DNA from: CAZJHD01 sp964545855
GTDB lineage: Bacteria > Planctomycetota > UBA1135 > JACQFD01
Reading direction: 5' to 3'
Assembly: GCA_964545855.1 (NCBI GenBank)
Contig: CAZJHD010000011.1
Span: forward strand, 50,783-114,782
Length of the DNA stretch: 64,000 bases
Position 1 is the stretch's first letter. Each line of letters opens with the position of its first letter. Positions 45,598 to 54,262 of the stretch are shown piece after piece. A model generated the notes under the pieces. It did no database searches and was not told the DNA's origin. It saw only the letters and a list, made by a program, of their open reading frames with translations. Both the position numbers and the translations under genes were made by a program.

Positions 45598-45993
45598 TCA
45601 GCCGGGGAGGCTCTCCTTCCCGAAGTGGTCCGGCAGGAGCCGAGCGAGCGTCGTGCGCCGCGTTTCTCCGGTGGAGCACGCCATGAGGATCTCGAGATCC
45701 ATCCCGAACTCCGCCAGCACCTGCCTGCAGGCGCCGCAAGGCGTGATCAGCTTCGTGCCCGACGCGTAGAGGGCGAGCCTCCGGAACCTCTTCGCGCCGA
45801 AGGCGATGGCGTGGAAGACCGCCGCCCGCTCGGCGCAGATCGTGAGGCCGTAGGACGCGTTCTCGACGTTGCAGCCCTGGAAGACCCGCCCATCGCTCGC
45901 CTCCAGCGTGCACCCGACGCGGAGCCCCGAGTAGGGCGCGTGGGCCACGGCTGCGGTCTGCTCCGCGACGGCGTAGAGGTTTCGTTCGTCCAT
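45598..45993 (-). CDS. cdd: Cytidine deaminase
   Basis: This 131-residue protein, the length of a tetrameric CDA, has NVENASYGLTICAERAA with zinc-binding Cys and catalytic Glu, and PCGACRQVL with the two other zinc Cys. It converts cytidine and deoxycytidine to uridine nucleosides for pyrimidine salvage. It is 95 bp upstream of ligA on the same strand and may share transcription. Confidence 0.97.
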   Translation of the reverse strand: MDERNLYAVAEQTAAVAHAPYSGLRVGCTLEASDGRVFQGCNVENASYGLTICAERAAVFHAIAFGAKRFRRLALYASGTKLITPCGACRQVLAEFGMDLEILMACSTGETRRTTLARLLPDHFGKESLPG

Positions 45994-46120
45994 GGGGGGA
46001 CGGAATCATAGGCGCTCCCCGCTCGAATCGGCGGCCTCCCGCGGCGCCGGCGTGCGCGCCGCGAGAGGGCCGCCCGTCGCCGAGGTCCGGGCTTCGGGAG
46101 GCATCTCGGAGGACGACCTC

Positions 46121-46618
46121 TCAGAAGACATCGTCCTCGAGTCCTTCGTCCTCTCCCGAGAGCGGCGCCGTTCCCGGGGCTCCGTGCGTGTCGTCGTCCT
46201 CGGGCGTCGCGTTCTCGCCGGGGCCGAGCGCCTCCACCCCCGCGTAGGGAACGCGGTTCGAGATGACGCGCCGTCCCGTCACCGAGTCGACGCGCTCGCG
46301 CGCGTAGACGGTGACCCGCGCGCGGCGGCCCTCGAGCGCGAGCGGCTCCAGACGCTGCTCCCCTTCCACGGGGATGCCGATGCGCCCGAGCACGAGCTTC
46401 GCGCGCCGGAGCCCGCGCACCGTGAAGACGAGCGAGTCCCACGCGGCGGTGCGCCCCGCGTAGGGCCCTTCGCTCACGATCCATCGCACGCCCCACCGCT
46501 CGGCGCCGTCGTCGCCGCGCCGTGCGCGCACCTCGCCCACCGAGCAGACGTAGCTGCCGTTCGGGACGCTCACGAAGTTCTCTGCGTCGTCGACCTGATC
46601 GAAGTCCACCTGGACCAT
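46121..46618 (-). CDS. DUF669-like protein
   Basis: This 165-residue protein starts at ATG 46618, which is supported by AGGAG 7 bp upstream; the frame reaches further but becomes basic low-complexity. The first 100 residues (VSVPNGSYVCSVGEVRAR, RWIVSEGPYAGRTAAWDSL) follow the DUF669 pattern seen in phage-encoded single-strand-binding-like proteins. An acidic tail (DEGLEDDVF) at the C-terminus resembles the tails of SSB proteins. No other phage gene is nearby. Assignment is tentative; it may be a host single-strand-binding-type protein. Confidence 0.6.
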   Translation of the reverse strand: MVQVDFDQVDDAENFVSVPNGSYVCSVGEVRARRGDDGAERWGVRWIVSEGPYAGRTAAWDSLVFTVRGLRRAKLVLGRIGIPVEGEQRLEPLALEGRRARVTVYARERVDSVTGRRVISNRVPYAGVEALGPGENATPEDDDTHGAPGTAPLSGEDEGLEDDVF

Positions 46619-47009
46619 CGTTGGCTCCTGCCGCATGGCGGCGTTCCGCTCTCGATGCAGCGGCCGGTGGATCGGGGCGAGCCAGGACCGCGGGATGTCC
46701 AGCTTCGATGCTTCATCGAGCGCTCTCGAAAGAGCTTGCGCACGAGTTGCTTCCACGAAGGCGCCTCGCCCCGCGACGCCCTCGACGCGGTCCCGTGCGA
46801 CCCCTTCGGCCGCCTTCTCCCGCCGCCTGCGCTGGTCCCGGACCCTCGCACTCCGCCCCATCGAAACCCTCGCGTCCCGAGCGGGTTCGCCCGCCGCCCG
46901 TTGCCCGGCTCGGATCACCGCGGCGGAAGCTCGCTACGATCACCCGAGTCGACGGCCGCATCCGGCCCACGGGGCCACGATCGACTCCACCGATTCCTCG
47001 GAGACCTCC
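46619..47009. other. Divergent intergenic region
   Basis: This 391-bp region lies between the DUF669-like gene (minus) and the EF-hand gene (plus). A TACGAT near 46936 is a possible -10 for the EF-hand gene but has no clear -35. No supported gene is seen; the minus frame continuing upstream of 46618 is Arg-rich and unlikely to be translated. Confidence 0.5.
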
Positions 47010-47888
47010 ATGCTGAACCTCGCTGTCCTCGCCCTCGCCCTCGTGCCGACGCCCTCCCTCCAGGGGCAGGGTCCCAAGGCGGGCGCGCAACAATCCCCCA
47101 TGCGCCAGCTCCTCGGGAGCCTGCAGTTCGAGAAGGTCGACGCCGACAAGGATGGCAGCCTCACGCTCGACGAGGTCACGAAGGCGGCCTTCGCCTGGCT
47201 CGACCGCAACGAGGACGAGTCGCTCGACCGCAACGAGCTCGCGAAGCTCCCGCCCGAGCAGACGGCCGCGCAGATCGCGAACCGCAACGAGCGCGATCGC
47301 AAGAAGGAGAAGGAGGAGGGCGAGCAGAAGCCGAAGGACGGAGACGGAGCCAAGCCGCGCGAGAAGGACGGTGACAAGCCCCAGGAGAAGGACGGCGACA
47401 AGGACAAGGACAAGAAGCGCGAGGGCGGTGACCCCGCGAAGGCCCACCTCGAGCGCATGGACGCCGACAAGGACGGCAAGGTCTCCCGCAAGGAGTTCGC
47501 GCTCCCGAAGGGCTGGTTCGGCCAGGCCGATCGCGATCGCGACGACAAGATCTCCGCGGAGGAGTTCAAGGGCGAGGGACGCAGCGGACGCCAGGGCCAG
47601 GGCGGCATGGGCGGCAAGCTGCGCGAGCTCGCCAACATGTCGCCGAAGGAGGCCCACGCCGAGCTCGACGCGAACAAGGACGGCAAGGTCACCGCGGACG
47701 AGCTCGGCATTCCGGCGCAGTTCTTCGAGCGCGTCGACACCGACGGCGACGGATCCCTCTCGGAGGCCGAGCTGGGTGCGGTCCTCGAGCGCATGAAGGA
47801 AGGCCGCGGCCCCGGTGGCGGCGGCGCGGGCGGCCCGAAGAAGGAGGGCGGCAAGGAGAAGAAGGACGGCGAGACGCCTCCTCTCTGA
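47010..47888 (+). CDS. Secreted six-EF-hand calcium-binding protein
   Basis: This 292-residue protein has a short signal peptide (MLNLAVLALALVPTPSLQG). Six 12-residue EF-hand loops are readable: DADKDGSLTLDE, DRNEDESLDRNE, DADKDGKVSRKE, DRDRDDKISAEE, DANKDGKVTADE and DTDGDGSLSEAE. A Lys/Asp/Glu-rich low-complexity stretch separates loops 2 and 3, and a Gly/Lys-rich tail ends the protein. Each loop has Asp/Asn at 1, 3, 5 and Glu at 12, so calcium binding is likely. It is probably periplasmic or exported. Confidence 0.88.
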   Translation: MLNLAVLALALVPTPSLQGQGPKAGAQQSPMRQLLGSLQFEKVDADKDGSLTLDEVTKAAFAWLDRNEDESLDRNELAKLPPEQTAAQIANRNERDRKKEKEEGEQKPKDGDGAKPREKDGDKPQEKDGDKDKDKKREGGDPAKAHLERMDADKDGKVSRKEFALPKGWFGQADRDRDDKISAEEFKGEGRSGRQGQGGMGGKLRELANMSPKEAHAELDANKDGKVTADELGIPAQFFERVDTDGDGSLSEAELGAVLERMKEGRGPGGGGAGGPKKEGGKEKKDGETPPL

Positions 47889-47893
47889 TTCCC

Positions 47894-47908
47894 GCGCGCT
47901 TCGCGCGC
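47894..47908 (+). terminator. Short hairpin after the EF-hand gene
   Basis: GCGCGC-TTC-GCGCGC lies a few bases after the stop codon; it is short and has no T-run. Confidence 0.35.
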
Positions 47909-47994
47909 ACTCTCCGGGGGCGCGTCGGCATCCCGGCCGGCGCGCCCGCTCCATTTCCGGCCCGCTCGAACCTGGATCCCGCCTCCCCGCTTCC

Positions 47995-48000
47995 TACACT
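47995..48000 (+). promoter_or_regulatory. Possible -10 element of eno
   Basis: TACACT lies 29 bp before the enolase ATG, with no clear -35 and no Shine-Dalgarno sequence near the start. Pattern match only. Confidence 0.3.
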
Positions 48001-48029
48001 CGCGGGCCCCCCGCCGCCCGCGCGCCCCG

Positions 48030-49310
48030 ATGTCCGAGATTCTGGCCCTCGCCGCTCGAGAGATCCTCGACTCGAGAGGCAATCCCACCGTCGAAGTCGA
48101 CTGCCATCTCGCGAGCGGTGCGCACGGCACGGCTGCCGTTCCCTCCGGAGCGAGCACCGGCGCCCACGAGGCGCACGAGATGCGTGACGGTGAAGGGCGC
48201 TACGGCGGCAAGGGCGTGCGCAAGGCCGTGGCGAACGTCCACGGAGAGATCTCCGAGCGCTTGCACGGCCAGGACGCGTCCGACCAGGCGGCCGTCGACC
48301 ACCTCCTCTGCGAGATCGACGGCACGCCCAACAAGAAGCGGCTCGGCGCGAACGCGATCCTCGGAGTGTCGATGGCCGTCGCGAAGGCCGCGGCGGCGGA
48401 GCAGGGCATCCCGCTCTATCGCTACCTCGGCGGCGCCGCGGCGCGCGTGCTGCCCGTGCCGCTGATGAACGTGTTGAACGGCGGCGCCCACGCCGACAAC
48501 GGCCTCTCGATCCAGGAGTTCATGATCGTCCCCCACGGCGCGCCCTCCTTCTCCGAGGCGCTGCGCTGGGGCGCCGAGATCTTCCATGCGCTCAAGAAGG
48601 ATCTCGGCTCGCGGAAGCTCGCCACGTCGGTCGGCGACGAAGGCGGCTTCGCTCCGCGTCTCGACTCCAACGCGGCGGCCCTCGATCTCCTCGTGGCGGC
48701 CATCGGCAAGATCGGGCTGAAGGTCGGCAAGGACGTGAGCGTCGCGCTCGACGTCGCGGCGACGGAGTTCTTCGAGAACGGGAAGTACCGCTTCGAGGGC
48801 CGCGAGGTCGCGAGCACGGATCTCGTCGCGCTGTACGAGAAGTGGTCGAAGGACTACCCGCTCGTCTCCATCGAGGACGGCCTCGCCGAGGACGACTGGG
48901 ACGGATGGCGCGCACTCACGGAGCGCGTCGGCGCGCGCGTCCAGCTCGTGGGCGACGACCTCTTCGTCACGAGCGTCGCGCGCCTGCGCGACGGCATCCA
49001 GAAGCGCGTCGGCAACGCCGTGCTCGTGAAGCTGAACCAGATCGGCACGATCTCGGAGACGCTCGACACGATGGCGCTCGCGACACGCGCCTCCTACCGC
49101 TGCGTCGTGAGCCACCGCTCCGGCGAGACGGAGGACACGACGATCGCCGACCTGGCCGTCGCCACGAACGCTGGACAGATCAAGACCGGCTCGCTCTGTC
49201 GGAGCGATCGCGTCGCGAAGTACAACCGGCTCCTGCGGATCGAAGAGGATCTGGAGCGGGGCGCCCAGTACGGCGGCGCCCATTTCCTGCGCGGAGGTCT
49301 CGGCCGATGA
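48030..49310 (+). CDS. eno: Enolase
   Basis: This 426-residue protein shows ILDSRGNPTVEVDC, PSGASTGAHEAHEMRDG, NVLNGGAHADNGLSIQEFMI, SVGDEGGFAP, the Mg ligands (VALDVAATEF, SIEDGLAEDDW, LVGDDLFVT), catalytic Lys in VLVKLNQIGT, and SHRSGETEDTTIADLAV. It interconverts 2-phosphoglycerate and phosphoenolpyruvate. Its stop overlaps the ftsB-like start (ATGA), a common eno-ftsB synteny. Confidence 0.99.
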   Translation: MSEILALAAREILDSRGNPTVEVDCHLASGAHGTAAVPSGASTGAHEAHEMRDGEGRYGGKGVRKAVANVHGEISERLHGQDASDQAAVDHLLCEIDGTPNKKRLGANAILGVSMAVAKAAAAEQGIPLYRYLGGAAARVLPVPLMNVLNGGAHADNGLSIQEFMIVPHGAPSFSEALRWGAEIFHALKKDLGSRKLATSVGDEGGFAPRLDSNAAALDLLVAAIGKIGLKVGKDVSVALDVAATEFFENGKYRFEGREVASTDLVALYEKWSKDYPLVSIEDGLAEDDWDGWRALTERVGARVQLVGDDLFVTSVARLRDGIQKRVGNAVLVKLNQIGTISETLDTMALATRASYRCVVSHRSGETEDTTIADLAVATNAGQIKTGSLCRSDRVAKYNRLLRIEEDLERGAQYGGAHFLRGGLGR

Positions 49311-49582
49311 ACTCCCGTCGTGGTGCGGCGCTTCTCTCGGGCGTGGTCTGCATGGCCCTCACGGGCCTCGCCGCGCTCCTCCTCTGGAACGGAACGCTCC
49401 CGGCCCTGCGCGCGCAGAACGACACGCACGCGCGGCAGGCCCTCCTGGCGGAGCGGCGGAACGCCCTCGAGCAGGAGGTCGACCTCCTGGAGGCGGAGCT
49501 GCACGCGCTGCGGACCGACTTCCAGTACAACCGCCGCCTCGAGCGACGCATGTTCCGGACGGGGCCTGCTTCGGGCGACTGA
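49307..49582 (+). CDS. ftsB: FtsB/DivIC-like septum formation protein
   Basis: This 91-residue protein starts at ATG 49307. A single membrane helix (GVVCMALTGLAALLLWNGT) is followed by a coiled coil (ERRNALEQEVDLLEAELHAL) and a short Arg-rich end (QYNRRLERRMF). Size, topology and position right after eno fit FtsB, a divisome protein that bridges FtsL and FtsQ. Sequence similarity within this family is low, so the symbol rests largely on context. Confidence 0.72.
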   Translation: MNSRRGAALLSGVVCMALTGLAALLLWNGTLPALRAQNDTHARQALLAERRNALEQEVDLLEAELHALRTDFQYNRRLERRMFRTGPASGD

Positions 49583-49584
49583 GT

Positions 49585-49700
49585 CTCCCCCCTGAGCGCC
49601 TGCCTACGGCAGGACGCGTTGTTCTTCGTGGAGCCTGTCCCCTCGGGGGACGAGAGGTCTCCCCCCTGAGCGCCTGCATCCGGCAGGACGCGTTGCGCCT
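49585..49700. repeat. GC-rich hairpin repeats, second locus (two units)
   Basis: Units start CTCCCCCCTG at 49585 and 49659 and share CTCCCCCCTGNGCGCCTGC, a hairpin and CGGCAGGACGCG with the cluster at 30171-30433. The first also has GTCCCCT/GGGGGAC. They lie just after ftsB. Confidence 0.85.
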
Positions 49701-49705
49701 CTTCT

Positions 49706-49807
49706 CCCGGGAATGGGGTCAGACCCCTTTTCCCTCGCTCGCTCACGCGCCGCGCGTGCGCGGCGCGTGAGCGAGCGAGAGAAAAGGGGTCTGACCCCAT
49801 TCCCGGG
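49706..49807. repeat. 102-bp near-perfect palindrome with GGGGTCAGACCCC-type motif
   Basis: Two 50-bp arms (49706-49755 and 49758-49807) are inverted complements with one mismatch and a 2-nt centre. Each arm starts CCCGGGAATGGGGTCAGACC and ends with GCTCACGCGCCGCGC. It resembles REP-type elements that contain the GGGGTCAGACCCC core and are found in many bacteria. It lies between ftsB and the M16 gene (convergent) and could end both transcripts. Confidence 0.9.
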
Positions 49808-49827
49808 TGCTCACTCCGCGCGGCCCG

Positions 49828-52761
49828 TCACCGCCCGTCGCCGCTGCCCGCGGGCACCGGCGCGCCCTTCGCGGGAGCCGACGCCGGCACGCTCGGCTTC
49901 GCCGCCGTCACGACGGCGAACGACGCGCGCGCCCGGCCGAGCCAGCGCTTCGCGAGCGGCGTGAGGTCGGCCGGCGCGAGCTTCTCGTGGAAGGACACCT
50001 GCGAATGGATGTCCTCGACGGCGGTCTCGTCGCGGTGGATGCGCGCGAGCGCGTTCACCCAGTACTCGTTCGTCCGGCGCGAGTCCTTGATCGCCGCCAG
50101 CATCGGCTCCTTCACGCGCGCGAGTTCGTCCTCCTGGACGCCCTCGGTCGCGAGACCATCGGCGGCCGCGAGGCACGCCTCCACCAGCGCCTTCTCGACG
50201 CCCGGCTCCGCCTGCGCCATCACCTGCACGAAGCCGTCCCCCGGGAACGTTTGGCTCAGCTCCGCGCGCGCGCCCGGCGAGTAGGACGCACCGAGCTTCT
50301 CGCGCACGTCGACGCGGAGCCGGTCCGAGAGCAGCGACGCGAGCACGTCGAACTTGCGCCGAGCCTCCGTCTCGCGGCCGTCGGGAGTCGGGAAGTAGAT
50401 CGAGACGAGCGATCGCGGGACTTTCGAGTCGATCTCGTACGTCCGCTCCAGACCCGTGCGCAGCACGACGGGAGTTCGCCGCTCGTCCATCGGCCGCACC
50501 GCGGCGCGCACCGGGAGCGCGCCGAAGGTGCGTGCGGCCGCCTGCACCACCGCCTCGACGTCGAGGTCGCCGACCACCGTGAGGTCGAGAGCGCCCGTCG
50601 CGAGCTGCGGCTCGAGCCAGGCTCGGATCCGCTCCATCGTGATCGACTCCAGCTCCTCCCGCGTCGGGAACGACGTGCGCACGTCGCCGGAAGCGAACTC
50701 CGGTCGGAACTGCTGCATCAGCGGGCCCTCGGGCTGGTGGCGCAGCGACTCGAACAGGAGCGGGATCTGCTCCGCGAAGCGCGTCAGCCCGTCGGGCCTC
50801 CAGCCCGGATCGGCCATGTAGGCCGTCGCCAGCTCGAAGCCGAGCAGAAGGTCGTCCTTCGTCGTGGAGCCCTGGAACACGAAGCGGTCGTCCACGCTGT
50901 CGAAGACGACGGACGCCTGGCGCCCGGCCATCAGCCGGCGGATCGCGTCGTCGTCGTGCGCGCCGAGGCCGCCGCGGATGAAGACCTCGGGACCCGCCAT
51001 CGAGAGCGCGCGGTCCTTCGCGTCGAAGGCGAGCTCGCCCTCGCCGAGCTGGGCCATCCAGAGGATCTGCCGATCGCGGAAGTCGGTCTTCTTCACGAAG
51101 AGACGCACTCCGTTCGCGAACTCCACCCGATCGGCGTCGAGCGCGTCGTCGTGCTTGCGGCTCGCGATCGCCCCCGCCTTCGCCGCGTCGGAGGGATAGG
51201 CGAAGGGCTTCGCCTCCATCGCCGCGCGCGGACTCACCGTCTTCGCGCGGCTCGCCGCGAGCGCCGCCGAGAGCGCCGCGTCCGCGCCCTCTCCGAGGGG
51301 AACGTTGCCGATCATGCTCACGCGGAGCTCCCCCTGGCCCCAGGCCTCGGCGAGCGCCCGGTGGCAGTCTTCCGCCTTCATCGCCTCGAGCGCCGGCTTC
51401 AGCAGCGCGCGGCGCGTCGCCGCGTCCGCCACCACGACGCGCCGGCCCGCGGCGGAGGTGATCTCCGACACCCACGCGACGCTCGACCGCGTCGCCTCGC
51501 GCTCGGCGGCCTCCTCGAGCTGGCGGATCTCGTTCGCGCGCACCTCGACGAGCTCCTCGGCGTCGAAGCCGTGCTCGACGGCGCGGCGCAGCTCGCGGTC
51601 GGCGCGATCGAGCGCCTTCTCCCAGTTGTCGGGAGTCGCCACGACGACGAGACCTTCGCCCGCGATCACCGGGACGCCGAGGCCCTCGGCGAGCTGCCGC
51701 AGGTCGAGCGCGCTCGCGTTCAGGAACGGCGCCCCCTGCTTCTTGCGGATCTCCGCGAGCCGGAGGTTCAGCATCGCGCGCGCCATGTCGAGCGGGAGGC
51801 GCTCCCGCACCGACTTCGCCGTGACGGGACGCTCCACGCCGGGCGTCACCTGGTCGATCTCCATGATGACGACGGGGATCTCCGGCTCCTTCACCACGAA
51901 CACCGGGAACGCGTCCGAGAGCTCCCCGAGGGGCGGCTGCTTCGCCGCCTTGCCCGCCGCGCCCGCGAAGCTCGCGAAGGCCTCGCGCACGAGCGGCTCC
52001 GGATCAAGATCGCCCAGATCGCCGACGAGGACGAGGGTCGTGTTCTCGGGCCGGTACCACTTCTCGTAGAAGGCGCGGACCGACTCGGGAGTGAATCCGT
52101 CGCGCGCCTCCTTGGCGCCGATCGGCAGCCGCGACGGCACGCGCGTCCCGTCGAGCTTCTTCCGGAGACCCTCGATCTGCGCGCGGAACTGCGCGCTGTC
52201 GCGCTCCCGCTCCTCGGCATCGATGATCCCGCGCTCCGCCGCCACCTCCTTCGCTTCGAGGAGCGCGCCGTCGGCGAAGTCGCGCAGGACCTTCAGCCCC
52301 TCGGCGAGCGTCGCGGCGTCGGTGCGCGGCAGATCGATCTGGTAGATCGTCTCGGAGAAGCTCGTGGACGCGTTCGTGTCGGCGCCGAAGGCCATGCCGT
52401 GCTTCTGGAACCACTCCACCAGCGTTCCGGCCGGGAACGACCGCGTGCCGTTGAACACCATGTGCTCGAGGTAGTGGGCCATGCCGCGCTCGCTCTCCTC
52501 CTCGGCGAGACTCCCGACGTCCACGTGGAGCCGCAGGTAGCTGCGGTCCTTCGGCTCGACGTTCGCCATCCACGCGAAGCGCATTCCGTTCGGGAGATGA
52601 CCGAAGCGGATCCGCGGCGAGACCGCGACGTCGGAGGTCTCGTGCTCCCAGGGGCGAACCTCCGCGGGACGCGCCTGCGCGAGGGCCGGCGGAACGAGCG
52701 CCGAGGAGACGAGGACGATCGGGAGGACGAGCGCCGCGGCGGCGCGGAAGGATCGGAGCAT
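49828..52761 (-). CDS. M16 family zinc peptidase (insulinase-like), exported
   Basis: This 977-residue protein has a signal peptide (VLVSSALVPPALAQA). The inverted zinc motif HYLEH at 96-100 (GMAHYLEHMVFNGT) and a second Glu near 178 (AAERGIIDAEE) match M16. A second, inactive M16 repeat covers the C-terminal half (FVFQGSTTKDDLLLG, LVSIYFPTPDGRETEARRKF). The full-length duplicate architecture is like PqqL-type M16B proteins. It probably degrades peptides in the periplasm. Confidence 0.95.
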   Translation of the reverse strand: MLRSFRAAAALVLPIVLVSSALVPPALAQARPAEVRPWEHETSDVAVSPRIRFGHLPNGMRFAWMANVEPKDRSYLRLHVDVGSLAEEESERGMAHYLEHMVFNGTRSFPAGTLVEWFQKHGMAFGADTNASTSFSETIYQIDLPRTDAATLAEGLKVLRDFADGALLEAKEVAAERGIIDAEERERDSAQFRAQIEGLRKKLDGTRVPSRLPIGAKEARDGFTPESVRAFYEKWYRPENTTLVLVGDLGDLDPEPLVREAFASFAGAAGKAAKQPPLGELSDAFPVFVVKEPEIPVVIMEIDQVTPGVERPVTAKSVRERLPLDMARAMLNLRLAEIRKKQGAPFLNASALDLRQLAEGLGVPVIAGEGLVVVATPDNWEKALDRADRELRRAVEHGFDAEELVEVRANEIRQLEEAAEREATRSSVAWVSEITSAAGRRVVVADAATRRALLKPALEAMKAEDCHRALAEAWGQGELRVSMIGNVPLGEGADAALSAALAASRAKTVSPRAAMEAKPFAYPSDAAKAGAIASRKHDDALDADRVEFANGVRLFVKKTDFRDRQILWMAQLGEGELAFDAKDRALSMAGPEVFIRGGLGAHDDDAIRRLMAGRQASVVFDSVDDRFVFQGSTTKDDLLLGFELATAYMADPGWRPDGLTRFAEQIPLLFESLRHQPEGPLMQQFRPEFASGDVRTSFPTREELESITMERIRAWLEPQLATGALDLTVVGDLDVEAVVQAAARTFGALPVRAAVRPMDERRTPVVLRTGLERTYEIDSKVPRSLVSIYFPTPDGRETEARRKFDVLASLLSDRLRVDVREKLGASYSPGARAELSQTFPGDGFVQVMAQAEPGVEKALVEACLAAADGLATEGVQEDELARVKEPMLAAIKDSRRTNEYWVNALARIHRDETAVEDIHSQVSFHEKLAPADLTPLAKRWLGRARASFAVVTAAKPSVPASAPAKGAPVPAGSGDGR

Positions 52762-53026
52762 GGAGCGTGTCGCGCCCTCGGGGGCGCCTCGGAGGGAATC
52801 GCGCCGCGACGACGTCGCCAGCCGCGAAACGGGCGGAGCAGCATACGGGGAGGCGGATCCGGAGGTGGGGACCCGCCACGACGCCGGCCCCTCCCGGCGC
52901 GCCGCAGCGCCGAGCCTGACGGATTCAACCGTCTCTGTCTGTTCGTCGAGGGAGCCGGCAACGCCGGCGGGACGAAGGCAGAATCGATCTCTCCTCTTGC
53001 CCCATCGAGTCGGGCATTCTGTCTAG

Positions 53027-54262
53027 GTGGCCCAAGACAACTCCACGCCCGATTCTCGCCTCACCGAGCTTCGAGTTCAGGGGCTTCGGTCGCTCGAAGA
53101 CGTGCGATTGAAGCTCGACGGCCTCACGGTCCTGATCGGGGAGAATGGGAGCGGAAAGAGCAGCCTGATCGAGGCGCTCGAGCTCCTTCGTCTCACGGCC
53201 ACGGACGGGTTTCACGACTCGTTCTGGACACATCATGGAGGGACGGCAGCCCTACTTCGCCAGGGCTCGACCAAGCTCACCCTTGGCGTCCGATTCACCG
53301 GATCGTTCGGACTCGCGGAATACTCCGTCTCCTTCTCGTCCGCCTATCCGGGGCGCATCGCCGAGGAGAGTCTCAAGGTCGCGGATGCCGCTGGAGAAGA
53401 ACCGTCCATCGAGCTTCTCCAGCGAGACGAGAAGCGAGCCAAGCTTCAGGACCAACAAGGAGCGAAGTCGGCGATTGCGGTGTCTGGTTCGAACGACCCG
53501 AGGCGGCCTGCCCCGAGCCTCTTCGGCTTCATCTCGACTCCGCCAATGAGCGATCTTCAGAAGCTCCTCAGGGGACTCGACGTCCACCTCGCCTTTCACG
53601 TTCGCGCCGCCTGGGCCGACCGTTCGGTCGCTCTGAGGAACCCGATCCGCGATCCGAGCAGCCTCTCGCAAGCTCAGCGCCTCGAGAGGCTCGGCTTCGG
53701 CCTCGCCAACATCTACCACGCGCTCTTGAATGGGGCTTCTCCAGAGACCAGGCAGAGAACGATCGATCTGGTCCGACTCGGATTGGGCCCCCAGGTCGAA
53801 CTCATCACGACGCCCGCTGCTGCTAGCGGAGGCCAGATCGCCCTCGCACTGAAGGTGAGCGGATTGCGGGCGCCGATCTACGCAACCGACCTATCGGACG
53901 GAGAGCTGAGTTACCTCGCAATGGTCTCATTGCATCTATGGGACGAAGGGCGAGAGCTACTCGCCTTCGATGAGCCGGAGACCCACCTACATCCGAATCT
54001 GCTCTCGCGAGTCGTTGATCTCTTCGAGGCGTGCTCCCGCAGGTATCCCGTAGTCGTAGCAACGCATTCCGACCGCATCTTGGACGATCTCGCCCATCCT
54101 GAGCAGAGCGTGGTTCTCTGTGAGCTCGACGATCGGCGTGCGACGAAGCTCGTGCGTCCTGACAAGGCGGCGCTCGCGAGCTGGCTCGAGAGCTACCGAG
54201 GTCTCGGTGAGATCCGAGGCGCAGGACATGTCTCATCGGTGATGACTCGGCGTGACGACTGA
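53027..54262 (+). CDS. AAA family ATPase (OLD/SMC-like), candidate defence protein
   Basis: This 411-residue protein starts at GTG 53027. ABC/SMC-type motifs are Walker A GENGSGKSS (38-46), signature-like LSDGELSYLAM (about 289-299), Walker B LLAFDEPETHLHP (311-323) and ATHSDRILDDL (about 344-354). This matches AAA_21 / OLD-type ATPases. The G+C and codon use are visibly lower than those of neighbours, which suggests transfer. It overlaps by 11 bp a small gene with TOPRIM-like acidic residues. ATPase plus TOPRIM-type pairs often act in phage defence (for example PARIS or OLD-type systems); the assignment to defence is inference. Confidence 0.85.
   Translation: MAQDNSTPDSRLTELRVQGLRSLEDVRLKLDGLTVLIGENGSGKSSLIEALELLRLTATDGFHDSFWTHHGGTAALLRQGSTKLTLGVRFTGSFGLAEYSVSFSSAYPGRIAEESLKVADAAGEEPSIELLQRDEKRAKLQDQQGAKSAIAVSGSNDPRRPAPSLFGFISTPPMSDLQKLLRGLDVHLAFHVRAAWADRSVALRNPIRDPSSLSQAQRLERLGFGLANIYHALLNGASPETRQRTIDLVRLGLGPQVELITTPAAASGGQIALALKVSGLRAPIYATDLSDGELSYLAMVSLHLWDEGRELLAFDEPETHLHPNLLSRVVDLFEACSRRYPVVVATHSDRILDDLAHPEQSVVLCELDDRRATKLVRPDKAALASWLESYRGLGEIRGAGHVSSVMTRRDD

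Noticed and set aside
46619..46918. N-terminal extension of the DUF669-like gene to 46918
   Set aside because: The extra residues are Arg-rich low-complexity sequence, and AGGAG supports the ATG at 46618.
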